A stretch of DNA of 64,000 nucleotides, from positions 992,001 to 1,056,000 of the forward strand of contig NZ_CP016438.1 in assembly GCF_001685355.1 (NCBI RefSeq). Direction: 5' to 3'. Below are positions 51,878 to 60,281 of the stretch, one piece after another. A program made the translations under genes and the position numbers. This DNA comes from Streptomyces lincolnensis. GTDB taxonomy: Bacteria > Actinomycetota > Actinomycetes > Streptomycetales > Streptomycetaceae. The notes under the pieces are model-generated. The model made no database searches, was not told where the DNA came from, and saw only the letters and a list, made by a program, of their open reading frames with translations. Every line of letters starts with the position of its first letter. Position 1 is the first letter of the stretch.

Positions 51878-54800
51878 ATGCGAAGACGAACAACAGAGAC
51901 CGTCCTGCACCGCCTCCTTGTCGCCCTGGCGCTTCTCGTCTGTTCCGTCTTCGCCGCTCCGCCGGCCCACGCGGCGCAGACGATCGGCTTCCCCGCCTTC
52001 AGCGGCCCCGCGGTCCCGGCACCGCCCGTCGCCCACACCACCGGCGACATGATGCGCAGCATCTACGACGCCGAGAGCTCGGGCACCGACTTCTGGATGG
52101 ACCGTCTGCTGGCCCGCTCCGGCAACGACCCGGCCGGTCCCTGGCTGATGAGCCGGGGCCGCGCGCTGTTCATGAAGGAGCACGACCCCGCCCGGCTGGG
52201 TTTCGCCGGAAAGGCCGCCTACTGGGAGAGCATCGACGACAACAGCGCCTACACCGTCGCGATCACCCCGGGCACCTTCACCGAACTGGTCGCCCAGCGC
52301 CGCCAGACGCCCAGTCACTGGAAGAGCGTGCACACCGGCGGTTCGGTCACGGTCGAGCAGACCAAGTTCATCACCGACAACAACGTGGCCGTGACGAACC
52401 TGTCGATCAGGAACTCCGGCAGCAGCCCGACGACCCTGCAACTGCGGGCGACCTCGCCGTACGCCACGACGGGCACCGGCAGTGAGCTGACCGGGCAGGT
52501 CAACGCCTACAACAACCTCACCACGATCCGGCCGCGCCTGACGGGCGAGGGATTCACCGCCGCGAACGGCGGCCTCGGCCGCTCGGTGACGATCCCGGCC
52601 GGAGCGACGGTGACCACCAAGGTCGTGATGGGCTTCGTCACCGACGAGATCCCCGAGTCGCTCACCGAGTACACCGCCTACGCCGGCCACTCCCCCGCGA
52701 CCGCCTTCGCCACCCATGTCAGGGCCTACAACCTGTGGTGGGCGCAGAACGTGCCCTACATCGACGTGCCCGAGCCCGCGATCAAGAAGAACATCTACTA
52801 CCGCTGGTGGCTGATGCGCTTCAACAGCCTCGACGCGGACATCCCCGGGCAGACCTTCCAGTTCCCGACTTCGACGGAAGGCGTCCTCGGCTACAACAAC
52901 GCGATCGCCCTCACCCAGCCGATGCACATCGACGACCTGAAGTACCTGCGGAACCCGGCCTACGCGTACGGCGACTGGCTGAGCGTCGGCCAGACGTCCA
53001 AGGGCGGCCGCTTCCTCGACAACCCGGGCGACCCGGAGAACTGGTCCAACAGCTACACGCAGTACATCGCCGAGGCGGCCTGGAAGAGCTACCAGATCCA
53101 CGGCGGCCAGCCGGCCATCGCCGCGAGCCTCGCCCGCTACGCGGAGGGCGACGTCAAGGGCCAGCTCGCCCACTACGACACCGACGACAACAAGCTCATC
53201 GAGTACGACTGGGGCGCGCTGACCGGCAACGACGCCGACGCGGTGTCCTTCCACTGGAAGCCCGGCCGGATGGACCGCGCCGAGTCCGCCTACCAGTACA
53301 GCGGGGCGCTCGCCGCCGCGCAGGCCTACGAGGCGAGCGGCAACACGGCCAAGGCCGCCGAGCTGCGCACGCTCGCGGGGCAGATCAAGGACGCCATCGT
53401 CAACGTGCTGTGGAACCCGAACCGGCAGCTGTTCGAGCACCGGCTGAAGTCGACCAACGAGTGGGTGCCCTGGAAGGAGATCAACAACTACTACCCGTTC
53501 TCGGTCGGCGCGGTCCCCGACACCGCTGCCTACAAGCAGGCCCTGCGCCTGTACGACGACCCGGCCCAGTACCCGATCTTCCCCTTCTACACGGCCAACC
53601 AGGTCGACAAGAAGGCGGCGGCCGAGGCCGGGGAGCCCGGCTCCAACAACTTCTCCACCATCAACTCCACCGTCCAGTTCCGGCTCTACTCCTCGGTGCT
53701 GCGCAACTACCCCAACTCCTGGATGAACGCGACCGACTACAAGAAGCTCCTGTACTGGAACACCTGGGCGCAGTACGTCGGCGGCAACACCCAGTGGCCC
53801 GACGCCAACGAGTTCTGGGCCGACTGGAACGGCAGCTCGATCAACTACCGTTCCTGGATCCACCACAACATCCTGGGCAGCAGCAACTGGACCGTCATCG
53901 AGGACGTCGCCGGCCTGCGGCCCCGCAACGACGCCAAGGTGGAGCTCTCCCCCATCGACATCGGCTGGTCGCACTTCACCGTCAACAACCTCCGCTACCG
54001 GGGCGCCGACCTGTCGGTCGTCTGGGACGACCCCGCCGACGGCGTGGTCCGCTACCCGGGCGTCCCGGAGGGCTACTCGGTCTACGTCAACGGCAACCGG
54101 GTCGCCACCGTCTCCTCCCTGGTGCCCCTCACCTGGGACCCGGCCACCGGTGAGGTGACCACCGGCGGCACGGTCACGCACCACACGGCCGCCCCCGGTC
54201 TCAAAGCCCCCCAGCAGGTCGTCCAGGACAGTCCCCGGATGGTCGACATGCTCGCCAAGGCCGGTGTCGACCTGACCGCCGACCTGACCAACCTCGCCTC
54301 CGGGGCGACCGCCTCCGCCTCCCACACCGGGTCCGGCAGCGCCGTCTCCGGCGCCGTCGACGGCTATCCCACCAACGAGCCCTTCTGGGGCGCCGGCGGC
54401 TCCCCCAACAGCCAGGACTGGTACGAGCTGAACTTCGGCACGGCCCGCACGCTCAACGAGGTGCGCCTGTACTTCAAGGACAGCCGGCCGGCCGGCGGCA
54501 CCTACCGGGCGCCGTCCGCGTACACCGTCCAGTCCTACAACGGCAGTTCCTGGGTGGACGTGCCCGGCCAGACCAAGAGCCCGGCCGCGCCACGGGCCAA
54601 CTACAACCTGGTGCGGTTCCCCGCCGTCACCGCCCAGCGCGTCCGGGTCCTGGCCACCAACGCCTCCGGCGCGAAGACGGGCCTGACCGAGCTGAAGGTG
54701 TTCAACCGGGGCGGCGTCCAGCCACCAGCCAACCACGCGTCCTCGGCCACGGCCTCCGCGTCCCACACCTCCGCCTGGGAGTCCGTCGCCGCGGTCAACG

Positions 54801-55156
54801 ACGGCATCGACCCGCCCTCGTCCAACGACACGGTGAATCCGCGCTGGGGCACCTGGCCGGAGACGGGCCAGCAGTGGGCCGAGCTGACCTGGCCGGCCGC
54901 GAAGACCTTCAACAGGGCCGAGGTGTACTTCTTCGACGACGACCAGGGCATCGACATGCCCGCCTCCTGGAAACTCCAGTACTGGAACGGCGGCGCCTAC
55001 GTCGACGTGCCGGGGGCGAGCGCCTACCCCCTGGCCAGGAACCAGTACAACGCCGTCACGTTCACCGCCACGACCACCACACGGCTGCGGGTGCTGCTCA
55101 CCGGCAACGGCACCCAGTCCGTCGGTCTCCTCGAAGCGAAGGTGTACGGCCCGTGA
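51878..55156 (+). CDS. Secreted MGH1-like glycosidase with two F5/8C modules
   Basis: A 1,092-residue exported enzyme. A signal peptide (1-32, ending PAHA) is followed by a beta-rich domain and a GH63/MGH1-like (alpha/alpha)6 catalytic domain (about 290-700). Landmarks there are FPTSTEGVLGYNNAIALTQP, YTQYIAEAAWKSYQ, NVLWNPNRQLFEHRL, INNYYPFSVG and the end-region QWPDANEFWADWNGSS. Two discoidin-type carbohydrate-binding modules complete the C-terminus (about 805-945 and 950-1,092), starting ASGATASASHTGS and ASSATASASHTSA. The specificity cannot be read from sequence; the locus suggests an arabinoside or galactoside. Its stop overlaps the next start as GTGA. Confidence 0.8.
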   Translation: MRRRTTETVLHRLLVALALLVCSVFAAPPAHAAQTIGFPAFSGPAVPAPPVAHTTGDMMRSIYDAESSGTDFWMDRLLARSGNDPAGPWLMSRGRALFMKEHDPARLGFAGKAAYWESIDDNSAYTVAITPGTFTELVAQRRQTPSHWKSVHTGGSVTVEQTKFITDNNVAVTNLSIRNSGSSPTTLQLRATSPYATTGTGSELTGQVNAYNNLTTIRPRLTGEGFTAANGGLGRSVTIPAGATVTTKVVMGFVTDEIPESLTEYTAYAGHSPATAFATHVRAYNLWWAQNVPYIDVPEPAIKKNIYYRWWLMRFNSLDADIPGQTFQFPTSTEGVLGYNNAIALTQPMHIDDLKYLRNPAYAYGDWLSVGQTSKGGRFLDNPGDPENWSNSYTQYIAEAAWKSYQIHGGQPAIAASLARYAEGDVKGQLAHYDTDDNKLIEYDWGALTGNDADAVSFHWKPGRMDRAESAYQYSGALAAAQAYEASGNTAKAAELRTLAGQIKDAIVNVLWNPNRQLFEHRLKSTNEWVPWKEINNYYPFSVGAVPDTAAYKQALRLYDDPAQYPIFPFYTANQVDKKAAAEAGEPGSNNFSTINSTVQFRLYSSVLRNYPNSWMNATDYKKLLYWNTWAQYVGGNTQWPDANEFWADWNGSSINYRSWIHHNILGSSNWTVIEDVAGLRPRNDAKVELSPIDIGWSHFTVNNLRYRGADLSVVWDDPADGVVRYPGVPEGYSVYVNGNRVATVSSLVPLTWDPATGEVTTGGTVTHHTAAPGLKAPQQVVQDSPRMVDMLAKAGVDLTADLTNLASGATASASHTGSGSAVSGAVDGYPTNEPFWGAGGSPNSQDWYELNFGTARTLNEVRLYFKDSRPAGGTYRAPSAYTVQSYNGSSWVDVPGQTKSPAAPRANYNLVRFPAVTAQRVRVLATNASGAKTGLTELKVFNRGGVQPPANHASSATASASHTSAWESVAAVNDGIDPPSSNDTVNPRWGTWPETGQQWAELTWPAAKTFNRAEVYFFDDDQGIDMPASWKLQYWNGGAYVDVPGASAYPLARNQYNAVTFTATTTTRLRVLLTGNGTQSVGLLEAKVYGP

Positions 55157-56649
55157 CTCGTTCCCGATGGCTCTCCGCGCTCCTGGCCTCCCTCACCATG
55201 GCGGTCGCCCTCCTGATGGCGCCTCCACCCGCTGCCGCGGCCGTGTCGTTCACCTCGACCGGGATGAACCAGAACGGCGGCAACTGCCTCGACCTGCCCG
55301 GCGGTTCGACCACCAACGGGACACAGCTGCGCGCCTTGGCCTGCGCCACCGGGGCGAACCAGAACTTCGGCTTCACCCCGGTCGCGGGTGCCGCCGACAC
55401 GTACACGATCACCGCCCGGTCCGGTCAGTGCGTCGACGTCTCCGGCGCGTCCACGGCGGACAACGCGGCGATCATCCAGTGGCCGTGCCACGGCGGCACG
55501 AACCAGCGCTGGCGGCTCGTCCCGGTCCCGGTGTCCGGGACGGACAGGACCTTCCAGGTGGTCTCCGTGAGCTCCGGCAAGTGCGTGACGCCCAGCGGCG
55601 GTTCCTCGGCGTCCAACACCAACCTGGTACAGCTGCCGTGCTCCACGACGAACGGCAGGGTGTGGCGGCTGCCCGGCTTCACCGACGGCGGCACGAGCCC
55701 GGGCACCTTCACCAACCCGCTCTCCCAGCGCGGGCCCGACCCCTGGCTGACGTACCACGACGGCTTCTACTACCTCGCCACCACGACCTGGAACTCGACG
55801 GTCACCATGCGCAAGGCCAGTACCCTCGCGGGCCTCGCGACCGCCACGGACCAGGTGATCTTCAACCTCACCCGGCCGAACGGCGCGGGCACGATGTGGG
55901 CCCCGGAGTTCCACCTGCTCGACGGTCCCAACGGCAAGCGGTGGTACTTCTACTACACGGCCGGACGGGAGCCGTTCGACCTGGGCACCCAGCGGATCCA
56001 TGTGCTGGAGAGCGCCGGGCTCGACCCGATGGGCCCCTACACCTTCAAGGCGGACCTGCTCGACCCGAGCCAGGACAACACCTGGGAGCTGGACCCGGGC
56101 ATCCTGCAACTCAACGGACAGCTCTATCTGCTGGGCACCTTCTACAACGGCTCGCAGCCCATGTTCATCCGGCCGCTGTCGAACCCCTGGACCGCGAGCG
56201 GCACCCGCCGCGTCCTGTCCACCCCGACCTACAGCTGGGAGACGGTGGGCGGTGCGGTCAACGAGGGGGCGGAGGTGCTCCAGCGGAACGGGAGGACCTT
56301 CATCGTCTACTCCGCCAGCCACTGCTCCACGCCCGACTACAAGCTGGGGATGCTCACCTACAACGGCGGTGACCCGCTGAACTCCTCCTCCTGGGTCAAG
56401 TCGCCGAACCCGGTGTTCCAGCGGTCCAACGCCAACGGCGTGTACGGGCCCGGTCACAACGGCTTCTTCAAGTCGCCCGACGGCACCGAGGACTGGATGG
56501 TCTACCACGCCAACAGCTCGGCGAGCGGCGGCTGCGACATGAACCGCTCCACCAGGGCGCAGAAGTTCACCTGGAATGCCGACGGCACTCCGGACTTCGG
56601 CACCCCGGTGGCGCTCGGGGTCCCGCTGACCGCGCCCTCAGGCGAGTAG
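55153..56649 (+). CDS. Secreted GH43 glycosidase with N-terminal ricin-type module
   Basis: A 498-residue exported enzyme. After a signal peptide (1-30) a ricin-type beta-trefoil (CBM13-like, about 33-172, with the repeat NQNFGF / NQRWRL) precedes a five-bladed GH43 domain. GPDPWLTYHDGFYYLATTTW contains the catalytic-base aspartate, WELDPGILQLNG the pKa modulator and GGAVNEGAEVLQRNG the acid. The GYGPGHNGF-like and DWMVYHAN segments are typical of alpha-L-arabinofuranosidase/exo-galactosidase subfamilies. GTG at 55153 overlaps the upstream stop, so it is coupled to the MGH1-like enzyme. The 3' end overlaps the convergent alpha/beta hydrolase gene by 12 bases. Confidence 0.86.
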   Translation: MTRSRWLSALLASLTMAVALLMAPPPAAAAVSFTSTGMNQNGGNCLDLPGGSTTNGTQLRALACATGANQNFGFTPVAGAADTYTITARSGQCVDVSGASTADNAAIIQWPCHGGTNQRWRLVPVPVSGTDRTFQVVSVSSGKCVTPSGGSSASNTNLVQLPCSTTNGRVWRLPGFTDGGTSPGTFTNPLSQRGPDPWLTYHDGFYYLATTTWNSTVTMRKASTLAGLATATDQVIFNLTRPNGAGTMWAPEFHLLDGPNGKRWYFYYTAGREPFDLGTQRIHVLESAGLDPMGPYTFKADLLDPSQDNTWELDPGILQLNGQLYLLGTFYNGSQPMFIRPLSNPWTASGTRRVLSTPTYSWETVGGAVNEGAEVLQRNGRTFIVYSASHCSTPDYKLGMLTYNGGDPLNSSSWVKSPNPVFQRSNANGVYGPGHNGFFKSPDGTEDWMVYHANSSASGGCDMNRSTRAQKFTWNADGTPDFGTPVALGVPLTAPSGE

Positions 56650-57999
56650 CACTCCCCTGAGGAAGGGGACGAGCGTGCGGGTCAACGTGTTCTGCGACGG
56701 GGCGGCGAACAGCGGGTCGAGGTGGTTCATCCCGTTGTCCGTCTCATAAGCCCCGTACGGGATACGCGAGTTCGCGACGACCTCGCGGGCGGCCGACACG
56801 ATCGTCCCCTTGGCGTAGCTGGTCTCGAAGGCGTACAGGGGAACGTCCAGGCCCGCGGCGTGCCGTAGCCGCAGGCCCAGCGAGCGGGCCAGGTCGGTGT
56901 CCTGGTAGGGGTCGGTGACGTCGAGGTCCACCGACAGCCGGGCCGGCCAGTACCACTCCCACACGGCCGGCTCGGGGCCGCCCGCGTAGGCCGTGGCGAC
57001 ACGACCGATGGGGGTGATGCCGGTGTCGACCCAGCCGCGGACGTCGCCGCTGTCGGCGAGGTGTCCCGAGTGGACGCTGATGTCGTTGGGCCAGCCGAAC
57101 CCGGCGTCCACCAGGACGCCCAGCAGCCCGGCGTTGGTGACCGGGACCGCCGGGCGCAGGGCCTCGGGCATGCGGGGCTGGAGGACCGAGCGGCCGTCCG
57201 GGTCGCGGTGGGCGTACCAGCCCGCGAGCTGGTACCAGATCTGGGTGCTCTCCGCCCGGTCGCCCAGCCCGACTCCGCTCAGCGTCATGTCGAAGACGGC
57301 GCCGCCGTCGATGGCCGCGAGCCGCTCCTTCACCTGCTCCGGCGAGTTCTGCACCGGCGCATCCGTCCCGTCGAAGGCGCCGTGCACACCGCCGTCGACC
57401 AGGACGAGGGCGGACACGTCCCGGTACCCGGGGTGGCCGTCGAAGTCCCAGGCGGCGTACGCCATCGCCGTGGTGGCGCCCCAGGAGTGGCCGCCGAGCA
57501 CCACCCGGCGACTCCCGCCCCGGGCGGCGGCCCGGACGACCGTGCGCAGATCCTCCAGCGTCCTGGCGAGCCCCCATCCGGCGGCGAAGCCGGAGGCGGC
57601 GGGGTCCAGCGCGCGGTAGCGGCCGTCCAGGTAGTACCCGAGCGGGTCCGCGCCGGCGAAGCCGGCGCGGTCGGCGAGGCTCTCCTCACGCCGGTCGAAC
57701 GACCACACCTGTACGCCGGGCAGGGCGGCGACGAGGTCCCGGGCGACCAGCCGGAAGTCGTTCGCGGCACCGAACATGCCCGGCACCATGACCAGGACGG
57801 TGTGGGCCGTGTCGGGGCCGACCTTCAGCACATGCACGCGGTCCGAACCGGCCGGACCGCCCCCGGTGCCCACCGCCAGCGGGACGTACCGCTCCCGGTG
57901 GTCCGCGCCCCGGCTCCATGCCGTCCCGGCCACGGACGACAGGGCCAGCCCGCCGGCCATGCCACCGAGCACCGAGCGGCGCGAGAGGCCACCCGTCAT
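56638..57999 (-). CDS. Tat-secreted alpha/beta hydrolase
   Basis: A 453-residue exported alpha/beta-fold hydrolase. The Tat signal SRRSVLGGMAGGLAL starts at residue 6. The oxyanion region MVPGMFGAANDF is near residue 72 and the nucleophile elbow GGHSWGA gives Ser172. A late YETDNGMNHLDPLF segment supplies the expected histidine. Its ATG overlaps the preceding stop by one base (TGATG), coupling it to the Cip1-like gene. An esterase removing ester groups from plant polymers is plausible but not proven. Confidence 0.83.
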   Translation of the reverse strand: MTGGLSRRSVLGGMAGGLALSSVAGTAWSRGADHRERYVPLAVGTGGGPAGSDRVHVLKVGPDTAHTVLVMVPGMFGAANDFRLVARDLVAALPGVQVWSFDRREESLADRAGFAGADPLGYYLDGRYRALDPAASGFAAGWGLARTLEDLRTVVRAAARGGSRRVVLGGHSWGATTAMAYAAWDFDGHPGYRDVSALVLVDGGVHGAFDGTDAPVQNSPEQVKERLAAIDGGAVFDMTLSGVGLGDRAESTQIWYQLAGWYAHRDPDGRSVLQPRMPEALRPAVPVTNAGLLGVLVDAGFGWPNDISVHSGHLADSGDVRGWVDTGITPIGRVATAYAGGPEPAVWEWYWPARLSVDLDVTDPYQDTDLARSLGLRLRHAAGLDVPLYAFETSYAKGTIVSAAREVVANSRIPYGAYETDNGMNHLDPLFAAPSQNTLTRTLVPFLRGVLLA

Positions 58000-58775
58000 C
58001 AGGCGCACCCGCCGATCCGCTTGCCGCTCAGCGCCACGTCGTCCATGTGCATCTCGTACGACGAGGGGGTGGGGTCGGCCTGGTACAACTGCCAGCCCAG
58101 CTTGAGCTTGTCGAAGCGCGGGAAGACGAAGTCGTCGGCGGTTCCGCCGTGTTCCTTCGTGGAGACCGTCAACTCGGGCTCCTCCACACCGTCCTGATAC
58201 ACCGTCACGCGGTTGTCGGTGGCGTCGAGGTGGAACTCCACGCACTTCCAGGCGCCGTCGGTGGCAGGAGCGGAGGTCTTCCAGGCGGTCCAGTCGCCGG
58301 TGGGCCCGCCGTCGGAGCCGACGCCCCGGAAGTTGGCCCGCTCGGTGGGGACGTACTGGCCGCCCAACGGCCGTACCAGTGTGGGGGTGTCGGAGCCGGA
58401 GGCCTCCGCGAGGGTCCAGTGCGCCCAGTCGGGAGCGGTCGGGAACCGGTCCACGCGCACCCGCAGCCGGGCCCAGAAGCTGTTGCCGGCGGGCGCGAGG
58501 TCGGACAGGACCATGAAGGCCCGGCCGTTGCCCTCGGTGCGCAGCCGCAGTTCGCGGCCGTGGCCGGTGGCGCTGGGCTCGACGCTCAGCGAACCGTTGG
58601 CGGAGTCGGTGGTCCAGCCGCGGCCCGCGGTGACCGGGCCGAGGGGAAGACGATCGAAGCTCTCCCGTACGAACGTCCCGTGCGGGACCGGAGAGGCCGA
58701 GGCGGTGGGGGGTATCGCGATCAGCACGGCCGCTGCTGCTAACAGCGCGGCGCCGGCCTTCCTCATGCGTGTCAT
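57999..58775 (-). CDS. Secreted Cip1-like / concanavalin-fold protein
   Basis: About 258 residues with a signal peptide (RKAGAALLAAAAVLIAIPPTASA) and a beta-jelly-roll domain: SFDRLPLGPVTAGRGW, FWARLRVRVDRFPTAPDWAHW, WKCVEFHLDATDNRVTVYQDG, MHMDDVALSG. This matches the Cip1-like core seen with cellulolytic systems, probably a polysaccharide-binding or lyase-type fold. The start is uncertain: ATG codons at 58775 and 58766 and further upstream all lack a clear ribosome site. It is first in a two-gene operon with the alpha/beta hydrolase. Confidence 0.7.
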   Translation of the reverse strand: MTRMRKAGAALLAAAAVLIAIPPTASASPVPHGTFVRESFDRLPLGPVTAGRGWTTDSANGSLSVEPSATGHGRELRLRTEGNGRAFMVLSDLAPAGNSFWARLRVRVDRFPTAPDWAHWTLAEASGSDTPTLVRPLGGQYVPTERANFRGVGSDGGPTGDWTAWKTSAPATDGAWKCVEFHLDATDNRVTVYQDGVEEPELTVSTKEHGGTADDFVFPRFDKLKLGWQLYQADPTPSSYEMHMDDVALSGKRIGGCA

Positions 58776-58860
58776 GGAAAGAGTTTGCAACATCAACCAC
58801 AGGAGTCACACAGCAGTTGGTGGCGGCGCGGCAAAGGATGCGAAAAGAACAAAAAGAAAG

Positions 58861-58886
58861 GGAAAGGAGGTCACCCGCTCCTTTCC
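58861..58886 (-). terminator. Hairpin with U-rich tail on minus strand
   Basis: Perfect 9-bp stem GGAAAGGAG / CTCCTTTCC with an 8-base loop. On the minus strand it is followed by CTTTCTTTTTGTTCTTTT, the form of an intrinsic terminator. It sits 86 bases upstream of the Cip1-like gene, so it would act as a leader attenuator of that operon or stop antisense transcripts from the resistance operon. Confidence 0.6.
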
Positions 58887-58909
58887 ACTCTCAACTTATA
58901 GCGCACCGG

Positions 58910-58929
58910 GGGGCTTGCGGCAAGGCCCC
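58910..58929 (+). promoter_or_regulatory. Rifamycin-associated element (RAE)
   Basis: A 20-bp near-palindrome, GGGGCTTGCGG then CAAGGCCCC, identical as far as I recall to the published RAE found upstream of actinomycete rifampin-inactivating genes. It lies 60 bases before the glycosyltransferase start. A TTGCGG inside it and CAGAAT at 58,940 could be the promoter hexamers (19-base spacing). Confidence 0.85.
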
Positions 58930-58989
58930 CGTCGTACCGCAGAATCAACGGCCAAAGCCACAACCTGCGAAAACGGGGAGAATCACGAA

Positions 58990-60231
58990 GTGCGTGTGCT
59001 GTTGTCGACCTACGGGTCGCGTGGAGACGTCGAACCGATGGCCGGGCTCGCGGTGGCGTTGCGGGAGCGCGGCGCACAGGTGCGGGTGTGCGCGCCGTCG
59101 GACGAGGAGTTCGCGCGGCGGCTGGCCGGTGTCGGCGTGCCGGTGGTGGCGGTCGGCCCGTCGGCGCGTGTGCTGACGAAGGGGTCGCCGCCGCCCTCGG
59201 CGACGAACCTGCCCCAGCGCGCGGCGGCGGTGATCGCCGCCCAGCTCGACGCGGTCGCCGCGGCGGCCGAGGGGTGCGATGCGATGGTGGCGACCGGCAT
59301 GATCCCGGCCGCGGCCGGGGCTCTGTCGGTGGCCGAGAAGCTGGGCATCCCCGCCGTGTCCGTGACCTTCCAGCAGCTCACCGTGCCGTCACCGCACCAC
59401 CGGCCGATGGCGTATCCGGGTCACCCGCTGCCGCCCGAGGTGACCGACCACCGGGTGCTGTGGGACATGGACGCCCGCAGCATCGACGCGCTGTTCGGTG
59501 AGGCGCTCAACACGAACCGGGCCTCGATCGGCCTGCCGCCCGTGGACGGGGTGCGTGACTACGTCCTCGGCAAGCGGCCGTGGGTGGCGACGGATCCGGT
59601 CCTGGACCCGCTGCTGGAGCGGCCGGAGCTCGACGTCGTCCAGACCGGTGCGTGGTCCCTGCCCGACGACCGACCGCTCCCCGACGACCTGACGGCGTTC
59701 CTGGAGGCCGGGGAACCGCCCGTGTACGTGGGCTTCGGCAGCATGCCCCTGCACTCGTCGCCGGACGCCGCCCGGGTGGTCGTCGAGGCGGTCCGCGCCC
59801 GGGGCCGCCGTGTCCTGCTCTCCCGGGGCTGGGCCGAGCTGGCACTGGTGGACGGGGCGGACGACTGCTTCGCCGTCGGCGAGGCCAACCACCAGGTACT
59901 GTTCTCCCGCGTGGCCGCCGTCGTCCATCACGGCGGGGCGGGCACCACGACGACCGCCGCCCGGGCCGGTGCACCCCAGGTGGTGGTGCCCCAGCTGGCG
60001 GACCAGCCCTACTGGGCCGGCCGGGTGGCCGACCTGGGCATCGGCGCCGCCCACGACGGTCCGACCCCCACCCTCACCTCCCTGTCGGCCGCGCTCGAAA
60101 CGGCCCTGACCCCCCAGGCCCGCACACGAGCCGCCGCCGTCGCCGGCACGATGCGCGCCGACGGGACGGCGGTCGCCGCCAAGCTACTGCTCGACGAGAT
60201 CAGCGGGGACAGCCCGCCGGTCCCCGCGTGA
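58990..60231 (+). CDS. rgt: GT1 glycosyltransferase, probable rifamycin glycosyltransferase
   Basis: A 413-residue GT-B macrolide/glycopeptide-type glycosyltransferase. It starts VRVLLSTYGSRGDVEPMAGLAVALRERG and carries the nucleotide-sugar motif VVHHGGAGTTTTAARAGAPQVVVPQ plus the DQPYWAGRV acceptor-side segment. Family members named Rgt attach glucose to rifamycins and inactivate them. The specific call rests on context: the RAE lies directly upstream and a HelR-like helicase directly downstream. GTG at 58990 has GGGGAG about 9 bases upstream. Without the RAE it could be any small-molecule GT1 enzyme. Confidence 0.82.
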   Translation: MRVLLSTYGSRGDVEPMAGLAVALRERGAQVRVCAPSDEEFARRLAGVGVPVVAVGPSARVLTKGSPPPSATNLPQRAAAVIAAQLDAVAAAAEGCDAMVATGMIPAAAGALSVAEKLGIPAVSVTFQQLTVPSPHHRPMAYPGHPLPPEVTDHRVLWDMDARSIDALFGEALNTNRASIGLPPVDGVRDYVLGKRPWVATDPVLDPLLERPELDVVQTGAWSLPDDRPLPDDLTAFLEAGEPPVYVGFGSMPLHSSPDAARVVVEAVRARGRRVLLSRGWAELALVDGADDCFAVGEANHQVLFSRVAAVVHHGGAGTTTTAARAGAPQVVVPQLADQPYWAGRVADLGIGAAHDGPTPTLTSLSAALETALTPQARTRAAAVAGTMRADGTAVAAKLLLDEISGDSPPVPA

Positions 60232-60281
60232 ACGCGCGGGACCGCCGAGCCACGACCCGACCGCTTACCGGAGCTGATGCC

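Noticed and set aside
56638..56649. Twelve-base overlap of convergent genes as a regulatory feature
   Set aside because: Short tail-to-tail overlaps are common in compact genomes and nothing else marks this one.
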